64,000 nt of DNA, taken from Methylobacterium sp. Leaf123 (GTDB taxonomy: Bacteria > Pseudomonadota > Alphaproteobacteria > Rhizobiales > Beijerinckiaceae). Shown in pieces: positions 48,609-57,758 of the stretch. The notes below the pieces were generated by a model that did no database searches, was not told where the DNA came from, and saw only the letters and a program-made list of their open reading frames with translations. How positions within the stretch are numbered: the first letter of the stretch is position 1; each line of letters begins with the position of its first letter. The stretch is from assembly GCF_001423405.1 (NCBI RefSeq), contig NZ_LMNS01000038.1:1-64000 (forward strand), read 5' to 3'. The translations under genes and the position numbers were made by a program.

Positions 48609-49094
48609 ATGAGCGACAACGAGATCGACATCGCCGTCGAGGATGCGCGCTGGGAACAGGCGATCCCCGAGTTGGAGGCGTTCACGCTGCGGGCCGTCGA
48701 GGCGGGATTGGCAATTTCGCCTGATTCGGCGGCGGGCCCCGTCGAAGTGAGTGTCCTGCTCGCCGACGACGCGACCGTCCAGGACCTCAACCGCACGTGG
48801 CGGAACAAGGATAAACCCACCAACGTGTTATCGTTTCCGGCCGCGGAGCAACCGGTTCAGCCGGGTCTGGCGCGCCCCCTCGGCGATGTGGTTCTTGCGT
48901 ATGACACACTCGTGCGCGAGAGTGCGGAGCAGTCGAAGCCCTTCGAGCACCATTTCGCCCACCTCCTCGTTCATGGCACCCTTCACCTTCTCGGACAGGA
49001 CCATGAGACCGGCGAGGCTGAGGCCGACGCCATGGAGGCGCTCGAAGTCGCCGCGCTCCGCGCGCTCGGCATTCCGAACCCTTACGACGACTGA
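48609..49094 (+). CDS. ybeY: Endoribonuclease YbeY
   Basis: 161 residues. Zinc motif HLLVHGTLHLLGQDHE (HGxLHLxGxDH) is complete, with NRTWRNKDKPTNVLSFP earlier. It takes part in 16S rRNA 3' maturation and ribosome quality control. Lies between phoH and the CorC-like gene, conserved order. Confidence 0.95.
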   Translation: MSDNEIDIAVEDARWEQAIPELEAFTLRAVEAGLAISPDSAAGPVEVSVLLADDATVQDLNRTWRNKDKPTNVLSFPAAEQPVQPGLARPLGDVVLAYDTLVRESAEQSKPFEHHFAHLLVHGTLHLLGQDHETGEAEADAMEALEVAALRALGIPNPYDD

Positions 49095-49130
49095 ACTCCG
49101 GCACTCCCGCCGAATCCAACCTAGAGACCC

Positions 49131-50276
49131 ATGACCAACGACCGAAGTCGCGGCGCGGCCCTGGCCGCGCCAGCCGCGGACGCCGAACCGCCCTCACGCG
49201 AGGCGTGGTACGATCGTCTGCTGAACGTCTTCCAAATGCGTCCGCGCGACTCCCTGCGCACCGACATCGAGGAGGCCCTGGCCGAGCCCGGCACGGGTGA
49301 AGACGCCTTCTCGCCCCTTGAGCGCGCCATGCTCAAGAACGTGCTCGGCCTGCACAAGGTGCGCGTCGACGATGTGATGCTGCCCCGCGCCGACATCGTG
49401 GCGGTGGCCAGCGACACCAGCCTCAGCGATCTCCTGAAGCTGTTCCGCACCGCCGGCCATTCGCGCCTGCCGGTCTACGGCGAAACCCTCGACGATCCCC
49501 GCGGCATGGTCCACATCCGCGACTTCGTGGAATACCTCGCCACCCAGGCGGAAGCCGCCCCGCGCCGGGCCGCACCGCAGCCCGTGGCCACCGGCGCCGA
49601 AGCCAAGCCAGCACCGCGCCCGCGCCGCACATCCTCTGCCCGCGGCACGTTGCGCAGCCTCGATCTCGGCAAGGTCGATCTCACCGCGACGCTCGCCTCC
49701 ACCCGCATCCAGCGCCCGGTCCTGTTCGTACCGCCCTCCATGCCGGCCATCGACCTGCTGGTGCGGATGCAGGCGACCCGCACCCATATGGCGCTGGTCA
49801 TCGACGAGTATGGCGGCACCGACGGGCTGATCTCGATCGAGGATCTGATCGAGATGGTCGTCGGCGATATCGAGGACGAGCACGACGTGGCCGAGGGCCA
49901 GCTCGTCAACCGCCTGGAAGGCGAGACGGAGGCGTATATCGCCGACGCCCGCGCCGGCCTCGCGGAGGTGTCGGCGGCCACCGGCCTCGACCTCGCCGCC
50001 GCCTTCGGGGAACTGGCGGACGAGATCGATACGATCGGCGGCCTTATCGTGACGCTGGCCGGCCGGGTTCCGGAGCGCGGCGAGCGGATCCCCGGTCCCG
50101 ACGACCTCGAATTCGAGGTGCTCGACGCCGACCCCCGGCGGGTGAAGCGGATCAAGCTCCAGCGCGCGCCGGCCAAGATCGGCACCGTGGTGCCGCTCGC
50201 CCTGCCGCCGCCCCGCCCGGTGGCGCCGCAGGCCCCCGACACGGACACGGCGCAGGTCGCCGAATCCGGCCGGTAG
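49131..50276 (+). CDS. HlyC/CorC-type CBS-domain protein
   Basis: 381 residues. A CBS pair (VMLPRADIVAVASDTSLSDLL; MALVIDEYGGTDGLISIEDLIEMVVGDIEDEHD) and the C-terminal CorC/HlyC domain (DEIDTIGGLIVTLAGRVPERGE). A ~45-residue Ala/Pro/Arg linker splits the CBS region. It lacks the DUF21 membrane domain, so it is the soluble CorC-like type, linked to metal-ion efflux. Between ybeY and lnt. Confidence 0.9.
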   Translation: MTNDRSRGAALAAPAADAEPPSREAWYDRLLNVFQMRPRDSLRTDIEEALAEPGTGEDAFSPLERAMLKNVLGLHKVRVDDVMLPRADIVAVASDTSLSDLLKLFRTAGHSRLPVYGETLDDPRGMVHIRDFVEYLATQAEAAPRRAAPQPVATGAEAKPAPRPRRTSSARGTLRSLDLGKVDLTATLASTRIQRPVLFVPPSMPAIDLLVRMQATRTHMALVIDEYGGTDGLISIEDLIEMVVGDIEDEHDVAEGQLVNRLEGETEAYIADARAGLAEVSAATGLDLAAAFGELADEIDTIGGLIVTLAGRVPERGERIPGPDDLEFEVLDADPRRVKRIKLQRAPAKIGTVVPLALPPPRPVAPQAPDTDTAQVAESGR

Positions 50277-50277
50277 A

Positions 50278-50318
50278 GCAACGTCCGGAACGCTGGCCAA
50301 CCGCGTTCGGGACGTTGC
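50278..50318. repeat. Long hairpin after the CorC-like gene
   Basis: A 15-bp stem with a single mismatch (GCAACGTCC... against ...GGACGTTGC) and an 11-base loop begins one base after the stop codon. There is no T tract; it may protect or process the mRNA between the CorC-like gene and lnt. Confidence 0.6.
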
Positions 50319-50408
50319 GGACAAGGCTCGCGCATTCCGACGACAGGGCCACCGATCCGTCGAAGGAATGCGCCTCATGACAACGACCACGGGACGAAGC
50401 GACACGGC

Positions 50409-52112
50409 ATGACCGCTCCGCTCGGCCGCGCTCCCGGCGCCGGACTAGGCCCGGCCGCGGCGCGGATCGGCCTCCTCGAGGCCATCGCGCACCGGATCAT
50501 CCTGAGCCAGGGCTGGACGCGGGCCGCGATCGCCGTCGCGGCCGGCGCCTGCGGCGCGCTGGCCATGCCGCCCTATGGACTGTTCCCGGCGCTCGTCGTC
50601 TCGCTCTGCGTCGCCGTCTGGTTGATCGACGGCGCGGCGATCGATGGCTCCGGCCGGCGCACCCTGCGCGTCTGTGCCGGGATCGGCTGGGCCTGGGGCT
50701 TCGGCTACTTCACCGCCGGTTTGTGGTGGCTCGGCGCCGCCTTCCTCGTGGAGGCGGACCAGTTCGCCTGGGCGCTGCCGCTCGGCGTGGTCGGCCTGCC
50801 GGCCGTGCTCGCCCTGTTCTTCGCTGCGGGCTTTGCCCTCGCCCGACTCCTCTGGTCGCGGGGGGCCGCGCGCATCGCCGCACTCGCCTTCGGGCTCGCC
50901 GCCGCCGAATGGCTGCGCGGGCATATCCTGACGGGCTTTCCCTGGAACACCCTCGGCATGGCGCTCGGGGGCAATCTCTGGACGATGCAAGCCGCCTCGC
51001 TCGTCGGCCTCTACGGCCTGACCCTGCTCGCGGTGCTGATCGCCGCCGCGCCCGCGACGCTCGCCACCGGCGCGACGCCGCGGGGCCGGTTCGGGCCGGT
51101 GTTGGCCGCACTCGTCGCGCTCGCGGGGCTGGCCGCCTACGGCGCCGGGCGTGTACCCACCGCGCCCGATCCGACGGTGGCGGGCGTGCGCCTGCGGCTG
51201 ATCCAGCCCAACATCCCGCAGGATGACAAGTTCGGCTCGGAAAACCGCGAGCGGATCGTCGGCAAGTATCTCGAACTCAGCGACCGCGCGCTCTCGCCCG
51301 ATCGCACCGGCATCGCCGACGTCACCCACCTGATCTGGCCGGAATCGGCCTTCCCGTTCCTGATCCAGCGCGATCCGCAGGCGCTCGGCCGGATCGGTGC
51401 GGCTTTGCCCGAGGGCAAGCAGCTCATCACCGGCGCCGCGCGGGTGCGCGAATTGCCCGAGGGCGAGCGGCTGACCCGCGAGAACGCCGTCTTCTTCAAC
51501 GCGATCCTGACGATCGACGCGGGCGGGCGCTTCGGCGACCTCTACGACAAGGTCCACCTCGTCCCCTTCGGCGAATACCTGCCGGGGCCGCTCGACGCGC
51601 TGCTGCGGGCGGTGGGCTTGCGCCAGTTCGTCTCCATCCCCGGCGGCTTCACTCCGGGGGATCGCGCCGGCCAGCGCATCCTCAACGTGCCGGGCCTGCC
51701 GCCGGTGGCGGCGACGCTCTGCTACGAGGCGATCTTCCCCGGCGCGATCCTGCCGCCCGATCCGGCCGAGGGCGCGCCCGCCGTGCCGGGGCTGATCCTC
51801 AACCTCACCAACGATGCGTGGTTCGGCGACACGCCGGGCCCGCGCCAGCATTTCGCGCAAAGCCGTCTGCGGGCGGTGGAGGAGGGGTTGCCGCTGGTGC
51901 GCGACGCCAATTCCGGCATCTCCGCGGTGGTCGATGCCCATGGCCGGATCGTCGCGAGCCTTCCGCTCGGCATCGAGGGCGTGCTCGATGCGAGTTTGCC
52001 GGCAAGGCTGCCCGGACGCACGCTCTACGCCGCCTTCGGCGATGCCCTGTTCGGGGCCGGCCTCATCGGCTGCCTCCTGATCGCGCTCGCGGCACGCCGC
52101 CGTCGGACGTAA
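50409..52112 (+). CDS. lnt: Apolipoprotein N-acyltransferase
   Basis: 567 residues. N-terminal membrane domain of about six helices, then a nitrilase-like domain with the triad E (LIWPESAFPF), K (YDKVHLVPFGEYLP) and C (TLCYEAIFP). It adds the third acyl chain to lipoproteins in the inner membrane. Some 35 residues precede the first conserved helix; ATG 50409 is the first reasonable start. A final C-terminal helix is present. Confidence 0.94.
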   Translation: MTAPLGRAPGAGLGPAAARIGLLEAIAHRIILSQGWTRAAIAVAAGACGALAMPPYGLFPALVVSLCVAVWLIDGAAIDGSGRRTLRVCAGIGWAWGFGYFTAGLWWLGAAFLVEADQFAWALPLGVVGLPAVLALFFAAGFALARLLWSRGAARIAALAFGLAAAEWLRGHILTGFPWNTLGMALGGNLWTMQAASLVGLYGLTLLAVLIAAAPATLATGATPRGRFGPVLAALVALAGLAAYGAGRVPTAPDPTVAGVRLRLIQPNIPQDDKFGSENRERIVGKYLELSDRALSPDRTGIADVTHLIWPESAFPFLIQRDPQALGRIGAALPEGKQLITGAARVRELPEGERLTRENAVFFNAILTIDAGGRFGDLYDKVHLVPFGEYLPGPLDALLRAVGLRQFVSIPGGFTPGDRAGQRILNVPGLPPVAATLCYEAIFPGAILPPDPAEGAPAVPGLILNLTNDAWFGDTPGPRQHFAQSRLRAVEEGLPLVRDANSGISAVVDAHGRIVASLPLGIEGVLDASLPARLPGRTLYAAFGDALFGAGLIGCLLIALAARRRRT

Positions 52113-52302
52113 CAGGCGAGCGGCCAAGGTAAGGCCCGATAACTTTCGAGACGTTCGCACGCGAATGGCGACGCATGCGCGACATTCGATCAATCTTGGC
52201 CTTAGGATCATCCGTCATCGCCCGGCGTTCTCAAGATAACGGCCCTTCTTTCGCCGGTGGAAACCGGTGCAGGCCATTCTCTCGAATTCTAAGGGAATGA
52301 CG

Positions 52303-53034
52303 ATGAAACAGATCTTCCTGGCCTCGGCCGTCCTTGCGGGCGCGCTGGCCTATCTTCCGGCGAGCGCGGATGCGCGCCCGATGGGTGTCGGAGGCTCCGG
52401 CGGCCTTGGCGGTGGCAACTTCCGGAGCGCGCTCGGCGCGGGTGGCGTGTCCGGCTTCGGCCGCGGCGGCGGCTTTGCCGGAGGCGGCTTCCGCGGTGGT
52501 GGAGCGGGGATCGGCGGCGGCGGGTTCCGTGGCGGTGGAGCGGGTCTGGCCGGTGGTGGCTTCCGGGGCGGCGGCGTCGGCCTCGCCGGGGGCGGCTTCC
52601 GCGGTGGTGGCCTTGCCGGTCGTCCTGGGTTCGGCGTGGGTCGTCCGGGCTACGGCGTGGCAGGCGTGCGGCCGGGCTTCGGCAATCGCGGCTGGTACGG
52701 CGGCAACCGCTGGCGCAATGCCGGCTTCTATCGCCGGGGTTACGGTTATGGCGGCCTCGGGCTCGGCCTTGGGGTCGGCGCCGGTCTCGGCCTCGCGGCG
52801 GGCGGCCTCTACGGCAGCAGCTACGGCTATCCGGGTTACGGCTATGGCGGATACGGCTACGATGATGGCTACTACGCGCCGGCCGGCTATTACGGCACCG
52901 AGACCGTGACCACGGGTGTCGCGCCCGGCGGCGATGAGGACTTGGTGGCCGAGTGCGCGCGCCGCTTCAAGACCTACGACCCGCAGACGCAGACCTACGC
53001 CGTCCGCCGCGGCGTGCGTCGCTCCTGCCCGTAA
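52303..53034 (+). CDS. Glycine-rich exported protein with a 12-residue repeat
   Basis: 243 residues. Signal peptide MKQIFLASAVLAGALAYLPASADA, followed by a Gly/Phe/Arg-rich body. Four near-identical units GGGFRGGGAGLA-like are encoded by 36-base repeats at 52477-52620. A Gly/Tyr-rich section follows, and the end CARRFKTYDPQTQTYAVRRGVRRSCP carries two cysteines like BA14K-type tails. Start ATG 52303 has AAGGGA at six bases, while ATG 52297 abuts it. Possible surface structural protein; function unknown. Confidence 0.82.
   Translation: MKQIFLASAVLAGALAYLPASADARPMGVGGSGGLGGGNFRSALGAGGVSGFGRGGGFAGGGFRGGGAGIGGGGFRGGGAGLAGGGFRGGGVGLAGGGFRGGGLAGRPGFGVGRPGYGVAGVRPGFGNRGWYGGNRWRNAGFYRRGYGYGGLGLGLGVGAGLGLAAGGLYGSSYGYPGYGYGGYGYDDGYYAPAGYYGTETVTTGVAPGGDEDLVAECARRFKTYDPQTQTYAVRRGVRRSCP
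52477..52620 (+). repeat. Four tandem 36-base repeats in the Gly-rich gene
   Basis: Units begin at 52477, 52513, 52549 and 52585 and encode G-G-G-F-R-G-G-G-x-G-L-A. The copies differ mainly at synonymous third positions, so the repeat is old or under amino-acid selection. Confidence 0.8.
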
Positions 53035-53090
53035 GGCTCCGAGACGGCGGGAGCATCACGCGATGCGCCCGCCTCTTCTCTCAAAAAGAA

Positions 53091-53125
53091 ACCCCGCCCG
53101 ACCGGATGGTCGAGCGGGGTTTTTT
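53091..53125. terminator. Bidirectional rho-independent terminator
   Basis: ACCCCGC-c-CGACC pairs with GGTCG-a-GCGGGGT, with a GGAT loop and TTTTTT after it on the plus strand; AAAAAGAAA precedes it, giving a T run on the minus strand. It serves both the Gly-rich gene and katA. Confidence 0.92.
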
Positions 53126-53145
53126 ACGTCGTTGGGCCGTTCGCC

Positions 53146-54738
53146 TTACTCGGCGGCGACCTTGTGCGGAGCGTTGCTGCCGTCGGTGTAGGTCTCGGCC
53201 TGGAGGCGCTTATGCGGGGCGGCGCGGCCCGGCAGCGGCGGCAGGGCCTTGGCCTTCTCCAGATCGATCCCGGCGCCCTCGGCGACGCGGCGGCCGTAAT
53301 CCTCGTCGGCGTGCCAGAAGTGCCAAACCATCCGAAGCTGGATGGGCTCGGGGCACTGCTTCATGTCGGCCACGAGGTTGGCGATCAGATCCTCACGCTC
53401 CCAATCCTGGAACGAGCGGTAGCGGACGCCGGCCTGGGTGTAGTCGTCCTCAGTGCGCGAGGTCTGGTAGCGGCCGAGATTGCCCTGGACCGGCTGGTGG
53501 TAATCCTTGGCCGGCTTGGGCGCCTCGCGCAGACCCTCGGCAAGCGTCGAGGGCTCGTAGTTGATGTGGCGGTTCGGGCCGGTGCCATCGACGCTGTAGG
53601 TCATCTGGCCGTCGCGCTGGTTCGAATAGACCTTCACGCCGGGCTGCGGCGCGTTGATCGGCAGTTGCAGGTAGTTGGCGCCGACGCGGTAACGCTGCGT
53701 GTCCGAGTAGGACAGCGTCCGGCCCTGGAGCATCTTGTCGTCCGAGAAGTCGATGCCGTCCACGAGCACGCCCGTGCCGAAGGCGGACTGCTCGACTTCC
53801 GCGAAGAAGTTGTCCGGCACGCGGTCGAGCACCATGCGGCCGACCGGCAGCAGCGGGAAATCCTCCACGGGCCACAGCTTCGTGTCGTCGAGCGGATCGA
53901 ACGACAGGTGGTCGTTCGGGCCATCGGGCATGATCTGCACGCAGAATTCCCACTCGGGGAAATTGCCGGCCTTGATGTTGTCGTAGAGGTCACGGGTGGC
54001 GTGGCCGACATCCTTGGCCTGGATCTCGGACGCCTGGGCCGAGGTCAGGTTGCGCACGCCCTGCTTGGGCTCCCAGTGGAACTTGCAGAGCACCGCCTCG
54101 CCCTGGTCGTTGACCAGCTTGTAGGTGTTGACGCCCGAGCCTTCCATCTCGCGATAGTTGGCCGGAATGCCCCATGGCGACTTCAGATGGGTGACCATGT
54201 GGATCGCTTCGGGGTGCTGCGCCACGAAGTCGAAGAAGCGCCACGCCTCCTGACGGTTCGTCACCGGATCCGGCTTGAACGCGTGGATCATGTCGGGGAA
54301 CTTGATCGCGTCGCGGATGAAGAAGACCTTGAGGTTGTTGCCCACGAGGTCCCAGTTGCCGTCGACGGTCTTGAACTTCACCGCGAAGCCGCGCGGGTCG
54401 CGCTCGGTCTCAGGGCTCTCCTTGGCGCCGGCCACGGTGGAAAAGCGCACGAACATCGGCGTCTTCACGCCGGTCTCGTTGAGCACGCGGGCGCGGGTGT
54501 ACTTGGAGGCCGGCTCGTCGCCGATCTTGCCATAGGCCTCGAACCAACCGTGGGCGCCGGCGCCGCGGGCATGCACCACGCGCTCCGGAATGCGCTCGCG
54601 GTCGAAATGGGTGATCTTCTCGATGAACTGGTAGTTCTCGAGCGTCGCCGGGCCCCGCTCGCCGACCGTGCGCGTGCTCTGGTTGTCGCGGACCGGATGG
54701 CCCTGACGGGTCGTCAGAATCGGACGGTTCTCGCTCAT
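53146..54738 (-). CDS. katA: Monofunctional heme catalase
   Basis: 530 residues. Catalytic histidine in [13 protein letters not shown], asparagine in [14 protein letters not shown], and the proximal heme tyrosine in [11 protein letters not shown]. The length fits small-subunit (clade 3-type) catalases. It removes hydrogen peroxide in the cytoplasm; peroxide is relevant for methylotrophs. AAGGAG lies ten bases upstream of the ATG. It is divergent from an oxyR gene, which probably controls it. Confidence 0.95.
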   Translation of the reverse strand: MSENRPILTTRQGHPVRDNQSTRTVGERGPATLENYQFIEKITHFDRERIPERVVHARGAGAHGWFEAYGKIGDEPASKYTRARVLNETGVKTPMFVRFSTVAGAKESPETERDPRGFAVKFKTVDGNWDLVGNNLKVFFIRDAIKFPDMIHAFKPDPVTNRQEAWRFFDFVAQHPEAIHMVTHLKSPWGIPANYREMEGSGVNTYKLVNDQGEAVLCKFHWEPKQGVRNLTSAQASEIQAKDVGHATRDLYDNIKAGNFPEWEFCVQIMPDGPNDHLSFDPLDDTKLWPVEDFPLLPVGRMVLDRVPDNFFAEVEQSAFGTGVLVDGIDFSDDKMLQGRTLSYSDTQRYRVGANYLQLPINAPQPGVKVYSNQRDGQMTYSVDGTGPNRHINYEPSTLAEGLREAPKPAKDYHQPVQGNLGRYQTSRTEDDYTQAGVRYRSFQDWEREDLIANLVADMKQCPEPIQLRMVWHFWHADEDYGRRVAEGAGIDLEKAKALPPLPGRAAPHKRLQAETYTDGSNAPHKVAAE

Positions 54739-54871
54739 GCGTGATTCTCTCCTTGGGAGGCAGGGCTTCAGGGTGGATCGCTCGGCGCGTCCGCACAGCC
54801 TGGAACCATTCTGTTTCGACGGTATGACCTAGGCATGACCCATTAGCAAATGCATCGTCACAAACGTTGTG

Positions 54872-54886
54872 ATAGATGCAGCCTAT
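54872..54886 (+). promoter_or_regulatory. oxyR: Candidate OxyR binding half-site
   Basis: ATAG-N7-CTAT matches the outer bases of the OxyR recognition half ATAGnTnnnAnCTAT except one inner position. It lies in the divergent katA-oxyR region and overlaps the proposed oxyR start codon, which would suit autorepression. A clear second half-site at the expected distance was not found. Confidence 0.4.
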
Positions 54887-55856
54887 GAATCTCTCCGGTT
54901 TGTCCCTGCGCGATCTCGAATATGTCGTCGCAGTTGCCGATGAAGGGCATTTCGGCCGGGCTGCCGAGCGCTGCAACGTGAGCCAGCCGACACTCTCCGT
55001 GCAGGTTCGTAAATTGGAGAACGCGCTCGGACTGACCTTGTTCGAACGCTCCAACCGTCGCGTGTTGTTGACGGTCGCGGGGCAGGCGATCGTGCGGCAG
55101 GCCCGCGTGGTGCTGGGCGAGGCGCAGCGCCTGCTGGCGCTCGCCGTCGAGGGGCGCGGCTCGCCGCTGACCGGACGGCTGGTGCTGGCCGCGATCCAGA
55201 CGCTCGGGCCCTACTATTTCCCCCTGGTCTTGCGGCTGCTGCGCCAGGAATTCCCCCTGCTGACGCTGGCACTCAGCGAGGCGCGCACCGCCGAGATCCT
55301 CGACGGGCTGCGCGACGGGCGCATCGATGCGGCCCTGGTGTCCCTGCCGGTCGCGGCCTCCGGGCTCACCGTCTCGCCGCTTTTCGTCGAGCCGTTCCGG
55401 CTCGCCTGCCCGGTGGACCACGCCTTCGCCCAGGGCGCCCCGCCGCGGGCGGAAAATCTGAACGGGCCGGACCTGCTGCTGCTCGATGAGGGCAATTGCC
55501 TGCGCGACCAGACCATCGCCGCCTGTGGCACCCTGCGCGGCGCGGGCCGCCACGCCACGAGCCTCGAGACCCTGCGCTCGATGGTGGCGGCGGGCGCCGG
55601 CTATACCCTGATCCCGGCGCTCGCAATTCCCTCCGGCCCCGATCCGACGGGGCTCACGGTGGTGCGCCACTTCGAGGGTGAGGGCCCCGGCCGCACCCTG
55701 GCCCTGGCATGGCGTTCCAGCGATCCGCGGGCGGCGGGTCTTGCGCATCTCGCGGCCTTCTTCCGGGCGCACGCCCCGCCCGGCACCGCCGCCTGCCGGG
55801 AGGATGAGGCCTATGGTGCGCTACCGTCCGGCGAGCGGGAACGGTGGACGGCCTGA
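54885..55856 (+). CDS. oxyR: Peroxide-responsive LysR-type regulator OxyR
   Basis: 323 residues. The N-terminal winged helix (LRDLEYVVAVADEGHFGRAAERCNVSQPTLSVQVRKLE) is of LysR type. The peroxide-sensing cysteines are present in EGNCLRDQTIAAC, with exactly eight residues between them as in OxyR C199/C208. ATG 54885 is preferred; ATG 54876 is possible. The gene is divergent from katA, its likely target. Confidence 0.93.
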   Translation: MNLSGLSLRDLEYVVAVADEGHFGRAAERCNVSQPTLSVQVRKLENALGLTLFERSNRRVLLTVAGQAIVRQARVVLGEAQRLLALAVEGRGSPLTGRLVLAAIQTLGPYYFPLVLRLLRQEFPLLTLALSEARTAEILDGLRDGRIDAALVSLPVAASGLTVSPLFVEPFRLACPVDHAFAQGAPPRAENLNGPDLLLLDEGNCLRDQTIAACGTLRGAGRHATSLETLRSMVAAGAGYTLIPALAIPSGPDPTGLTVVRHFEGEGPGRTLALAWRSSDPRAAGLAHLAAFFRAHAPPGTAACREDEAYGALPSGERERWTA

Positions 55857-56141
55857 GCTCGCCGCGAGGGCGACGTTTCTCAGGGCAGTAGCTCGAAGCC
55901 GCTTGGCGGCTTCGCGGCGCGAAGAGCGCCGCGCGGAGCGGGCCTTTCAGGATTGAGGTCCGGAAAGGCATCGAGCGGAGCGAAAGCCTGAGGCCGCGGA
56001 GGCGGCCGCCGGCACTTGAGGCCGAAATCGAAGACGACGGCGATCGCTTCAAGCGATCGCCGTGACAGTTCGGGGAAGAGCGTGTAGCGCGAGCCTCGCG
56101 CGATTCGTCTCCCTTCCCCCGCGCACCCAGCATCCAAGCCC
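55857..56141. repeat. Cluster of hairpins between oxyR and the AbrB-like gene
   Basis: Four stems in 285 bases: CGAAGCCGC/GCGGCTTCG (55894-55914), GCGGCGC/GCGCCGC (55914-55932), GCCTTTC/GAAAGGC (55942-55969) and an 11-bp stem ACGGCGATCGC/GCGATCGCCGT (56037-56063). No T tracts. It may be a REP-like cluster or an oxyR 3' stabilising region. No gene seen. Confidence 0.55.
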
Positions 56142-57197
56142 GTGCCCGAGACCCGCACTCTCCTGCGCTGGGCGGCGCTCGTCGCCGTCTCGGCCGCTCT
56201 CGCTTACGGCTTGAGCCGCGCGCATTTCCCCGCCGCCTTCCTCCTCGGGCCGATGCTCGCCGCGATCGCCTTCGGGGTGCGCGGCGCCGGGCTCTCGCTC
56301 GGCCGACCGCTCTTCCTGGCGGCCCAAGCGGTGATCGGCTGCCTCGTCGCCCGCTCCGCGACTACCGAGATCGCCGCGACCCTGCGCGAGGACGGGCTCA
56401 TCATCCTCGCGGTGGTCGGCGTGACGGTCGCGGCCGGGGCGCTCACCGGGCTGGCGCTCACGCGGCTGCGGGTCCTGCCCGGCACGACCGCGGCCTGGGG
56501 CTCCTCGCCGGGCGGGGCTGCGGCGATGGTGGCGATGGCGGAGGATTACGGCGCCGACCCGCGGCTGGTGGCGTTCATGCAATACGTGCGGGTCGCCGCC
56601 GTGGTGCTCTCGGCCTCGCTCGCCGCACGCCTTCTGGCCGACGTCGCCGGCCCGTCCGGTGCGAGCGCGCCCGGCGAGACGTGGAGCTGGTCCGGCCTCG
56701 CGGCGACGATCGCCGTCGCCGCCGCCGGGTTCGGCCTCGCCTCGCTGCTGCGGTTGCCCTCCGCCCCCCTGATCGGCCCGATGCTGCTCGGCGCGGGCCT
56801 GCATGCCGCCGGTCTCATCGACATTGCCTTGCCCGCGCCGGTGCTCGATGCGGCCTATGCGGCGATCGGCTGGTATGTCGGCCTGCGCTTCAACCGGCGC
56901 ACCCTGGACGAGACGCTCCACGCGCTGCCGGGCGTGCTGACGGCGACCATCGGGATCATCCTGCTCTGCGGCGTCTGGGCCTGGGTGCTGACCCACTGGC
57001 TCCCGATCGATTTCCTCACCGCCTTCCTGGCCACCAGTCCCGGCGGGCTCGATTCGGTGGCGATCATCGCCGTCGGCTCGCGGGTCGACGTGTCCTTCGT
57101 GCTGGCGGTGCAGACCCTGCGCCTGTTCGTCGTGCTGGCGACCGGCCCGATCCTCGCCAAATGGATCGCCCGGGCGGTTCCGGGAGAGAGACCGTGA
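56142..57197 (+). CDS. AbrB family transporter-like membrane protein
   Basis: 351 residues with about ten hydrophobic segments and an internal duplication, each half holding a GPMLL/GPMLA motif (FLLGPMLAAIAFG and PLIGPMLLGAGLHAAG). TSPGG motifs (WGSSPGGAAAMVAMAEDYG; FLATSPGGLDSVAIIA) define the AbrB (ammonia monooxygenase regulator, Pfam AmoA-like) membrane family, which are probable transporters. GTG 56142 is the start, and its stop overlaps the dgkA GTG start by four bases. Confidence 0.85.
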   Translation: MPETRTLLRWAALVAVSAALAYGLSRAHFPAAFLLGPMLAAIAFGVRGAGLSLGRPLFLAAQAVIGCLVARSATTEIAATLREDGLIILAVVGVTVAAGALTGLALTRLRVLPGTTAAWGSSPGGAAAMVAMAEDYGADPRLVAFMQYVRVAAVVLSASLAARLLADVAGPSGASAPGETWSWSGLAATIAVAAAGFGLASLLRLPSAPLIGPMLLGAGLHAAGLIDIALPAPVLDAAYAAIGWYVGLRFNRRTLDETLHALPGVLTATIGIILLCGVWAWVLTHWLPIDFLTAFLATSPGGLDSVAIIAVGSRVDVSFVLAVQTLRLFVVLATGPILAKWIARAVPGERP

Positions 57198-57538
57198 CCG
57201 CGCTCTACCTCGCCTTCCTGAATTCCTGGCGCGGCCTCGTCCATGGCGGGCGCACCGAGCGGGCGGTCCGGCTCGAACTCGTCCTGCTGGCGCTCGGCCT
57301 GCCCGTAGCGCTCGCGCTCGGCGGCCACCTGTGGGTGCGGGTGGCGCTCATCGCCAGCCTGCTGCTGATGCTCGGGGCGGAACTCCTCAACACCGCAATC
57401 GAGAAGCTCTGCGACCACCTCCACCCCGGCCATCACGAGCGAATCGGCATCGTGAAGGATCTGGCCTCGGCGGGCGCGTTCCTGACGCAGGTCATCGCCG
57501 CCCTGATCTGGGGCGCCGCCGTGATCGACCGGTTCTAG
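57194..57538 (+). CDS. dgkA: Diacylglycerol kinase
   Basis: 114 residues, three membrane helices. The conserved GAELLNTAIEKLCD holds the catalytic glutamate and metal ligands; KDLASAGAFLTQVIAALIWG closes the domain. It phosphorylates diacylglycerol in the inner membrane for phospholipid recycling. GTG start overlaps the upstream stop (GTGA). Confidence 0.92.
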   Translation: MTALYLAFLNSWRGLVHGGRTERAVRLELVLLALGLPVALALGGHLWVRVALIASLLLMLGAELLNTAIEKLCDHLHPGHHERIGIVKDLASAGAFLTQVIAALIWGAAVIDRF

Positions 57539-57560
57539 AGCATCCTCCCGAAGTCAGCGG

Positions 57561-57758
57561 TCAGCCGTCTTCCTGCTCGCTCCAGACGGCCCAAGTGCCG
57601 GCAAACAGGGTGGCCGCGATCACGACCCACAGGCCGGTCCTGCCGACCTGATCGAGCAGCCACGCATGGACCGTGGAGAAGCCGAGATTCAAGGCGCAGT
57701 CGAGCACGCCGAGATAGAGCGACAGCGCCAGAAGCGCGACGGCGAAAGGGCGGCTCAT
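57561..57758 (-). CDS. Small two-helix membrane protein, tandem paralog 1
   Basis: 65 residues, two hydrophobic helices separated by VHAWLLDQVGRTG. It ends WAVWSEQEDG. Its ATG overlaps the stop of the neighbouring paralog (ATGA), so the two are translated together. No known family recognised. The frame is open upstream but that part overlaps the paralog. Confidence 0.65.
   Translation of the reverse strand: MSRPFAVALLALSLYLGVLDCALNLGFSTVHAWLLDQVGRTGLWVVIAATLFAGTWAVWSEQEDG

Noticed and set aside
50445-52211. 588-codon open frame antisense to lnt
   Set aside because: Lnt catalytic residues are intact on the plus strand; the antisense frame is compositional noise.
52477-52620. CRISPR-like regularly spaced repeats
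   Set aside because: The 36-base periodicity is contiguous and in frame, encoding Gly-Phe-Arg-rich units; there are no spacers and no cas genes.
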